Source: an uncultured Alistipes sp.
GTDB lineage: Bacteria > Bacteroidota > Bacteroidia > Bacteroidales > Rikenellaceae
Direction of reading: 5' to 3'
DNA: 8,850 nucleotides
Assembly: GCA_900549685.1 (NCBI GenBank)
Contig: UROX01000106.1
Coordinates: forward strand, 1-8,850
A model generated the notes under the pieces. It worked only from the letters and a program-made list of their open reading frames with translations, had not been told where the DNA came from and did not search any database. A program made the translations under genes and the position numbers. Positions 1 through 5,544 of the stretch are shown one piece after another. How positions within the stretch are numbered: position 1 is the first letter of the stretch; the number at the start of each line of letters is the position of its first letter.

Positions 1-224
1 ATGTTTCAAGCCGACTTTCTCCATCAATACTTTTAACGATAAAAATTCGATGATGAGTTTTCGGGATTTATTAAAATCAGGGACGAATCCAACGTTACAA
101 TCAAACTAGATGATCTGCGGATAATCCTCGAAGAAACGGCAGGCACGTTAAAGCCCATACCGCAGGAACGACCACAGTCAGACAGTCTTTTCATTCGCCT
201 CGCCATTCCGCAAATATCAACTTT
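1..224. other. AT-rich region downstream of the GH3 gene, no supported gene
   Basis: By hand count, positions 1-120 contain about 36% G+C, clearly lower than the coding sequence to the right, which suits an intergenic region after the end of the operon. I see no convincing intrinsic terminator for GH3: the only notable element is a weak AT-rich inverted repeat (GATTT and AAATC arms, 65-78). Short open stretches exist on both strands (plus frame from 43; a 53-codon minus frame at 194-33) but neither has recognisable family features. Confidence 0.6.
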
Positions 225-2321
225 TCACTCTACGCTAACGGGTAACTCCACCGCAATATCCGCCGACGAAGTTCCCAGCGAAAGCACATACTCTCCGGGA
301 TCGACGCGCCAGCCGTGCGTCCGGTCGTCCCAATAGGCCAGGGCGCTGCGATCGAGCTCGAATTCGACCTCCCTGCTCTTGCCCGGAGCCAATTCCACCC
401 GACGGAACGCTTTCAGCTCCTTCTTCGGCCTCACGACCGTGGGATTCCGCTGCGAGACATAGAGCTGCACGACCTCGGCCCCGGAGCGGGAGCCCGTGTT
501 GGTCAGGGCTACACGAACGGTCAGCGGGCCCTTTGCCGGAAATTGCTTCGCCGCATGGGGTTTCGATAGTGAAAAAGTCGTATAGGAGAGCCCGAACCCG
601 AACGGATAAAGCGGTTCGATCCCCTTGGTTTCATACCAGCGATATCCCACCAATACGGACTCCGCGTAGTCGATGTCATAGATTCGGATCAGCTTCTCGT
701 TATAGGCCCGCGGCGCCTTGTTGTAGAACTCCGCACCGGCCGGCATCGTCCCTTTGGCCGGAGAGTCCGCAAACTCCCTTTCGATGGTGATCGGGAGCTT
801 CCCCGAAGGATTGATTCTGCCAGAGAGTATTCCCGCCAAGGCCGTCATGCCGTTCTGACCGGGATACCAGCCGTAAATCACCGCCGCAGCCCGATCGTTC
901 CAGCCGCTCATGCGGATTCCCGACCCCGAGTTGACCAGCACGATCGTGTTCGGATTCGCTTCGACGCACATGCGGATAAATGCCTCCTCTTCTTTCGGCA
1001 GGGCGAACGGACGCTCGAACGACTCCACGTCGATCGTTCCCGCCGAAAGCAGGACGACATCCGCTGCCGCAAGCTGTTCCCGCGTGGGACGTTCCACGAC
1101 CTGCACGGCGTCGCCGAATTCCGCACGGACAGCATCCGCAAGCGAAACATTGTCGTATCCCAGTACTTCGGCCGACGAGGAGGTGCTGCCTCCGGTGCGG
1201 GGTATCTCCCGGATAAAGCGTCCAGTGAGCAGGATCCGGCGGCCGACGGCCAACGGCAGAATCCCGTTGTTCCGCAGCAGCACCGTGCCTTTCGCCGCAA
1301 CTTCGCAGGCCGTTTCGGCATGCGCCGGGAAGCGGCCGAGCAGGTCGGGACGGTATTTCACCCGGTCGTAAAGCCCGAAAGCGACGGCGGTGGCGACGTT
1401 GGGCCGGATCATCCGTTCCAGATCCTTTTCCGAAATGCACCCCTGGCGAAGCAGCTCCCGCACCTCCTCAACGAACTCACGGCGGCCGGGCATCTCCACA
1501 TTCTGACCGCTTTTGACGACTTTTTCCGTGTCGTACACGGAGCTCCAGTCGCTCATCACGCATCCCCTGAATCCGAGCTCGCCGCGCAGCAGTTCCCCGA
1601 TGACACGACTGTTCTGACCGGCCCACTCCCCGTTGAGTTGGTTATAGGAGGTCATCACATAGGCCACACCGGCTTCGATACCGGCGCGGAACGGAGGCAT
1701 ATAGATCTCGTGCAGCGCTCGTTCATCGATCAATGAATTTGACCGGCGGCGGTAAAATTCCGTTTCGTTGCCGATGAAGTGTTTCAGACAGGCGGCGGTC
1801 CCCGTCGACTGCATACCCCGCACGTAAGCCGCAGCCATGACAGAAGTCAGCAGCGGATCTTCACCGAAATATTCGAAATTGCGGCCGCACTGGGAATTGC
1901 GTGCGATGTTCAGTCCCGGTCCCAGCAGCACTTCGATGCCGCCTGCACGGCACTCCTCCCCCACGGCTTCCGCATAACGGAAAGCCAGCTCGGGATCGAA
2001 CGACGAGGCGAGCATGATCGGACAGGGAAAGGCCGTCGAGCGCTCCAACTGGCGGACCATCGTGGAGTCGGGCAGGTTGTTGCGCAGATGAACCCCTTGC
2101 GTGGCGTCGGAGAGATAGAGATAGGGAATACCCTTCTCCGGAACGCCGTAGAAGAAAAACGAGGAATAGCCGCGCGCAAAATAGATCTTTTCGTCGAGGC
2201 TGAGCCGGGCGATCAGGGAATCGGCCTGCCGATAGGCTTCATCCCAAGAGACGAACTGCTGAGCGAAGAGTCCAGCGGCGGCACAACAGGCCGCCAAGGA
2301 CAGCATGATTTTTCGTATCAT
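225..2321 (-). CDS. Exported glycoside hydrolase family 3 enzyme (beta-glucosidase/beta-xylosidase type)
   Basis: This 698-residue GH3 retaining exo-glycosidase releases a terminal beta-linked sugar from the non-reducing end. The N-terminal TIM-barrel domain (about 35-320) shows the -1 subsite residues in SDATQGV (D72), GRNFEYFGEDP (R147), CLKHFIGNE (K180-H181) and MTSYNQLNGEWAG, and the nucleophile motif CVMSDW with D258. The alpha/beta sandwich domain (about 340-580) has GTVLLRNNGILPL, GTIDVESFERPFALP with E433 as likely acid/base, and YGWYPGQNG through SGKLPITI to LYPFGFGLSYTTF. An Fn3-like domain follows (about 610-685: EVVQLYVSQR, KELKAFRRVELAPGKSREVE, DPGEYVLSLG). No PA14 insertion is seen. 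A signal peptide covers about residues 1-20, with cleavage likely before QQF; LAAC at 9-12 could instead be a lipobox. The gene is last in the cluster, 73 nt after the preceding gene across a terminator-like hairpin. Sugar and linkage specificity (glucose, xylose, other) cannot be assigned. Confidence 0.96.
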   Translation of the reverse strand: MIRKIMLSLAACCAAAGLFAQQFVSWDEAYRQADSLIARLSLDEKIYFARGYSSFFFYGVPEKGIPYLYLSDATQGVHLRNNLPDSTMVRQLERSTAFPCPIMLASSFDPELAFRYAEAVGEECRAGGIEVLLGPGLNIARNSQCGRNFEYFGEDPLLTSVMAAAYVRGMQSTGTAACLKHFIGNETEFYRRRSNSLIDERALHEIYMPPFRAGIEAGVAYVMTSYNQLNGEWAGQNSRVIGELLRGELGFRGCVMSDWSSVYDTEKVVKSGQNVEMPGRREFVEEVRELLRQGCISEKDLERMIRPNVATAVAFGLYDRVKYRPDLLGRFPAHAETACEVAAKGTVLLRNNGILPLAVGRRILLTGRFIREIPRTGGSTSSSAEVLGYDNVSLADAVRAEFGDAVQVVERPTREQLAAADVVLLSAGTIDVESFERPFALPKEEEAFIRMCVEANPNTIVLVNSGSGIRMSGWNDRAAAVIYGWYPGQNGMTALAGILSGRINPSGKLPITIEREFADSPAKGTMPAGAEFYNKAPRAYNEKLIRIYDIDYAESVLVGYRWYETKGIEPLYPFGFGLSYTTFSLSKPHAAKQFPAKGPLTVRVALTNTGSRSGAEVVQLYVSQRNPTVVRPKKELKAFRRVELAPGKSREVEFELDRSALAYWDDRTHGWRVDPGEYVLSLGTSSADIAVELPVSVE

Positions 2322-2339
2322 AAATATCAGTCTGTTTTC

Positions 2340-2379
2340 AAAAAGGGAGGGGGCGGAAAATACTCCGGCCCTCTCTCCC
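2340..2379 (-). terminator. Terminator-like or attenuator hairpin between the BACON/DUF5689 gene and GH3
   Basis: In the 73-nt gap, the minus-strand transcript reads a G-rich arm (GGGAGAGAGGGCCGG, 2379-2365), an 8-nt loop (AGTATTTT), a C-rich arm (CCGCCCCCTCCC, 2356-2345) and then five U (2344-2340). Twelve pairs form if three single bases of the 5' arm (two A and one C) are bulged. The GC-rich stem followed directly by a U run is the form of an intrinsic terminator. It starts 15 nt after the stop of the upstream gene and its U run ends 18 nt before the GH3 start. The short U tract and the bulges suggest partial rather than complete termination, which would lower GH3 relative to the upstream genes. 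No clear Bacteroidota promoter (TTTG with TAnnTTTG) was found after it. Confidence 0.55.
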
Positions 2380-2394
2380 GGTTTTGTCCGTTCT

Positions 2395-4638
2395 TTATTT
2401 CGTCACGCAGATATCGTCGATGAACCAGCGGGAGAACTCGTCCGAAGCAGGTTCGCTCGTGAAACGCAATTGCGTGGAGGCCGTCGCACCCGTGATCTTC
2501 AGCGAATAGGTATTGAACGCATCGGTTGCCAGTCCCGATACAATCGCCTTCGTTGCGCCATTGATCGTTCCGCCGCCAACTACCTCGACAACGATCTCCG
2601 TCAGATCGCCTTTCTTGTCCTTAGGTTCGTTCGCCTTGCCTTTAGGGCGATCCGAGCAGGTTTTGTAAGCCATCGCGCGGAAAGAGAGGTTCAGGTCGCC
2701 TGCCGCGTTCAATGCCGGCGTGAGCAGCGCCCCCGCTTCGTTCTTATACTCCGCCCTCTTCACGGCCTGCGACTCGACATAACCGATCTGAGCATAACCC
2801 GGCCGCTGACGGACATGGGTACCTGAAAGTCCGTTTTTCAACTCGGCGCTCCACTCCGAAATGTCACTGCCGCAATAGTTCAGCATAGCGGCCAGTTTAT
2901 CGCCGTAAAGGTAATCCAACCCTTCGGTCAGTCCGTCGAAAGGTTCGAAATAAACCGCTCCGGCTGGTTTCGACGTACTGAATTTCGGCACGGCTTCGAT
3001 TGCGATACATGAATGCAGGCGCGAATCCGAATTATATCCGGCTGTACCACCATTGCAACTGACATTGTCCGTTGGATAAAGTTTCAACAGCAGCGTCTGG
3101 CCCTTCATCAGCCGCAACTGCGGCGTCAGGGTTACCGTGAAATAATAAAAATAGCCACTGCCCGTAATCGCCTCGGGAATCGCAATCGCCGTAGAGCCGT
3201 CAGACGGGGTGACATACTCCTCGCCGTCGGTCGAATAGGCCATCGCCCAGTTCTTCGGAGCGCCGCCCGTTCCCGACATACCGAACGAAATGCGGAACGA
3301 TGCGGGCATGTCCTCGGCCAAAGGTACGGTTAACAGGAAATAAGAATCTTGACCGTAAACCATCGACTTGGCCGGAATGTTATCGTGTGCACCCTCGTCT
3401 GCCCAGTGCGTCAGTCGGAAATGGCTGCTGTTCGACGTCGAGGCCACCTTCGCTGTCAGCACGACGCATTTGGAGACATCCTTGTCCTCGACTTTGAAGT
3501 CCGCGCCCAATTTATCGAACGAGCCGTCAGTCACCGTCACATACTTACAATCCTTGTTGGCCTGCGAGGAGGCGTAGAACGAGAAGACATAGGGCAGTCG
3601 GATGCCGACTTGTGCACCGAAACGCAACCCCGTGAGCTCCTTGTCCTCGGCCGTGCAGGGGCGGATCGCATAGGCACCATCCTGCGGCACGACGATTCCT
3701 TTGAGCACGCCGCTGCCCGTTGGCGCAGGGTCGATGCCGAATGAGGAAGCCTGCGAAGCAACCAGCCGAAAGCGATTGTTGTCAGGATCCTGCATCGACA
3801 GATTATCCTTAAGCGTCATATCTCCCAACGAACCACCTTCCGGCACGTAAACCTGGGAATATAAGCCCGCATACATCGACTCGTAGGCACCCGATCGAAG
3901 CTCCTCATAAGTAATCTTCAGAGCTTCGATCTTCACCTGAGAAGTCTCCGTACGGGTGATCCTGTCGTCCGAAACGGGCTTCAGCTCCATCACGCCGGTC
4001 TCGGTGTTCACGCCCACCACGGCGCCTTTCAGATCGATCTCCAACTCTTCGCCCGGATTGCGGTAAAGCGTTTCGTCAGTGCGCAGCGTAATGCCGCAGC
4101 CGGGTTTCAAGGCGCTTTGTAGCGCGAGGCAGTTCTCGAAATAGTTGTTGTCCTGAACGCTCGATACCACAATGCCGCGTAGTTTCATCTCCTCGCTCAC
4201 CGTATAGTCGCCGTCGGCAGCCAGTGCCCGAAGTTCGGGAATGGAGAGGTACCCCTCGGCTGATGCAGAAGCTTGCTCGAAAATTAGTTCATCTGTCACA
4301 TCTGCATTACGTTTGGCCACGGCCCGGATCGTCAATGAACGACTCTGCGCAGTCGTGTTCTCGTCGACCATCACCGATACGGTAGCTGTCCCCGTCGCCG
4401 AAACCTGAGAAAGTTCAGCCCAGCCATCGTCGTTACCCGTAACAAATATCTGCCATTCGCAATTGGCCGCAACATCGAAAGAGAGTGTCGTAGCGAACGA
4501 CGGCGCGAGAATCGCATGCGAACTCAGCGTGATCGACTGCATCGGCAGCGCCACGTCATCCTTGCACGCCCCGGCCGAAAGCAGCAGCGCGAAGGCCGCC
4601 GCCATCCGGAAAAAACTGTTTAAAAGTCCGTTTTTCAT
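2395..4638 (-). CDS. BACON and DUF5689 domain-containing surface lipoprotein, probable glycan/substrate-binding protein
   Basis: This 747-residue protein starts with a lipoprotein signal (LLSAGAC, Cys 25). The residues after the Cys, KDDV, match the acidic surface-export signal described for Bacteroidota lipoproteins, so surface exposure is likely. Residues about 35-123 look like a BACON-type Ig-like domain: a CEWQIFV strand, GWAELSQVSATGTATVSVMV, then SRSLTIRAVAKRNADVTDEL and IFEQASA. Residues about 128-330 match the DUF5689 pattern: YLSIPELRALA, LRGIVVSSVQDNNYFEN, LEIDLKGAVVGVNTETGVME and a second half ending GVLKGIVVPQDGAYAIRPCT. Two further regions, about 345-550 and 560-747, look like all-beta carbohydrate-binding or anchor-type sandwiches; the last begins VYFEPFDG and ends RWFIDDICVTK. 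No catalytic motif is evident. The position after SusD and the EEP gene, 6 nt from the latter, suggests the role of a SusE/F-like surface binding protein. The domain calls are by pattern only; ligand unknown. Confidence 0.88.
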   Translation of the reverse strand: MKNGLLNSFFRMAAAFALLLSAGACKDDVALPMQSITLSSHAILAPSFATTLSFDVAANCEWQIFVTGNDDGWAELSQVSATGTATVSVMVDENTTAQSRSLTIRAVAKRNADVTDELIFEQASASAEGYLSIPELRALAADGDYTVSEEMKLRGIVVSSVQDNNYFENCLALQSALKPGCGITLRTDETLYRNPGEELEIDLKGAVVGVNTETGVMELKPVSDDRITRTETSQVKIEALKITYEELRSGAYESMYAGLYSQVYVPEGGSLGDMTLKDNLSMQDPDNNRFRLVASQASSFGIDPAPTGSGVLKGIVVPQDGAYAIRPCTAEDKELTGLRFGAQVGIRLPYVFSFYASSQANKDCKYVTVTDGSFDKLGADFKVEDKDVSKCVVLTAKVASTSNSSHFRLTHWADEGAHDNIPAKSMVYGQDSYFLLTVPLAEDMPASFRISFGMSGTGGAPKNWAMAYSTDGEEYVTPSDGSTAIAIPEAITGSGYFYYFTVTLTPQLRLMKGQTLLLKLYPTDNVSCNGGTAGYNSDSRLHSCIAIEAVPKFSTSKPAGAVYFEPFDGLTEGLDYLYGDKLAAMLNYCGSDISEWSAELKNGLSGTHVRQRPGYAQIGYVESQAVKRAEYKNEAGALLTPALNAAGDLNLSFRAMAYKTCSDRPKGKANEPKDKKGDLTEIVVEVVGGGTINGATKAIVSGLATDAFNTYSLKITGATASTQLRFTSEPASDEFSRWFIDDICVTK

Positions 4639-4644
4639 AATCGC

Positions 4645-5520
4645 TTACTTTTTGAGGTCTACCAATACGGGAAGGTGGTCGGAAACCGTCATCACATTGA
4701 TCTCCTCATACGACGGTACAGCCGTACCCAACAGCTCATAATGGGGCGAATTCCCCGTATAGACGAGCACATAATCAATGCGCGACGGCGAAGCGGTGTT
4801 CACAAAGGTGTTGGCCGAAGTACTGATAATCTTCCACGATTCGAGCGCCGTTTCCGGGATTTCCGACGTATTGAAGTCGCCCGCCAGATAGATCGGCTTC
4901 GTGTAAGAGATGTAATGCGCGGTGATATATTCGGTGATGATCTCGAACGACCGCTGCCGGTTCTCGTCGGACTTGTGGCAGAAGTGCGTAGCGATGAAGA
5001 TATAGTCGTCGAACTCCGCCAGGAAGAACTTGCGAGGCTCTTCGCCCGGCAAGTCGCCCGCATAGGTATTTTTAGGCGCCGTTTTGCAGAGAATGCCGAT
5101 ACCGTAGTCACCGCCGCGGTAATCGATCGTCTTGCAGTAATAGGGTCGCATCCCGGTACGGTCGGCCAATTCCTGCAACTGGTCGGTGGGATGCCACGTG
5201 GTGTTCTTGTCCAATTCCTGCAAGGCGATCACGTCGGGGTCCATCAGCGAGATGACCTTGGCCGTGTTGTTGTAGTTCGCACGGTCGGTCCCGGAGTTCT
5301 GGGTCCAACCCTCGCAGCGGTGGGTGTTGTAGGTCGCCAGCCGGACCGAACTGGGCAGGCGGTCGTACCCCTGCCCGTCATAGGGGTTCTCGGGTTCGTC
5401 GGAGGGCATGTCCCCGAAATTGAAATCGGAGTTGTCGCCCGACAAGTCGGAACACGCCACTGCGGAGAGGACCAGGCAGCAGCCGAATAAAGCAGACAAT
5501 ATGAATCTGGTGATTTTCAT
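4645..5520 (-). CDS. Endonuclease/exonuclease/phosphatase (EEP) superfamily lipoprotein, metal-dependent phosphohydrolase
   Basis: This 291-residue protein belongs to the DNase I-like EEP superfamily, divalent-metal enzymes that hydrolyse phosphoester or phosphodiester bonds in nucleic acids, inositol phosphates or sphingomyelin. The catalytic set appears complete: N65 in LATYNTHRC, E102 in VIALQELD, H179 in IATHFCH, D215 and N217 in LAGDFNTS, D249 in SRIDYVLV and the D281-H282 pair in VSDHLPVLVDL. The N-terminus is a lipoprotein signal with probable lipidated Cys at 23 (LSAVAC), followed by an acidic, flexible linker to about residue 55, so the enzyme should be membrane-anchored outside the cytoplasm. 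The gene lies 24 nt after susD and 6 nt before the next gene, so co-transcription is likely. The motif style (ALQE, SDHLPV) resembles the broad metal-dependent hydrolase group (COG3568-like) rather than a classical DNA-repair AP endonuclease. Fold and catalytic competence are well supported; substrate is unknown. Confidence 0.93.
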   Translation of the reverse strand: MKITRFILSALFGCCLVLSAVACSDLSGDNSDFNFGDMPSDEPENPYDGQGYDRLPSSVRLATYNTHRCEGWTQNSGTDRANYNNTAKVISLMDPDVIALQELDKNTTWHPTDQLQELADRTGMRPYYCKTIDYRGGDYGIGILCKTAPKNTYAGDLPGEEPRKFFLAEFDDYIFIATHFCHKSDENRQRSFEIITEYITAHYISYTKPIYLAGDFNTSEIPETALESWKIISTSANTFVNTASPSRIDYVLVYTGNSPHYELLGTAVPSYEEINVMTVSDHLPVLVDLKK

Positions 5521-5544
5521 GGTAGTTCGTTTTTAGGTTTCCGT

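Noticed and set aside
33..194. 53-codon minus-strand open frame after the GH3 stop
   Set aside because: It starts with ATG 30 nt after GH3 but the product is a low-complexity Ser/Ile/Arg-rich peptide with no signal peptide or motif, in an AT-rich gap. Chance is the simpler reading.
1779..2423. 214-codon plus-strand open frame across the GH3 start and the intergenic gap
   Set aside because: It overlaps the conserved GH3 N-terminal domain on the opposite strand and has no recognisable domain.
2826..4637. Repeated 15-mer aaagtccgtttttca at 2826-2840 and 4623-4637
   Set aside because: Both copies lie in the same gene and same frame and encode the same short string (KNGL), once in the signal peptide and once in the last domain. 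With no flanking similarity this looks like coincidence rather than a regulatory or mobile repeat.
4675..5490. Long 271-codon open frame on the plus strand antisense to the EEP gene
   Set aside because: The translation is rich in Arg, Val and Gly without family motifs, and the opposite strand encodes a complete EEP protein with all catalytic motifs. It is a shadow of GC-rich coding sequence.
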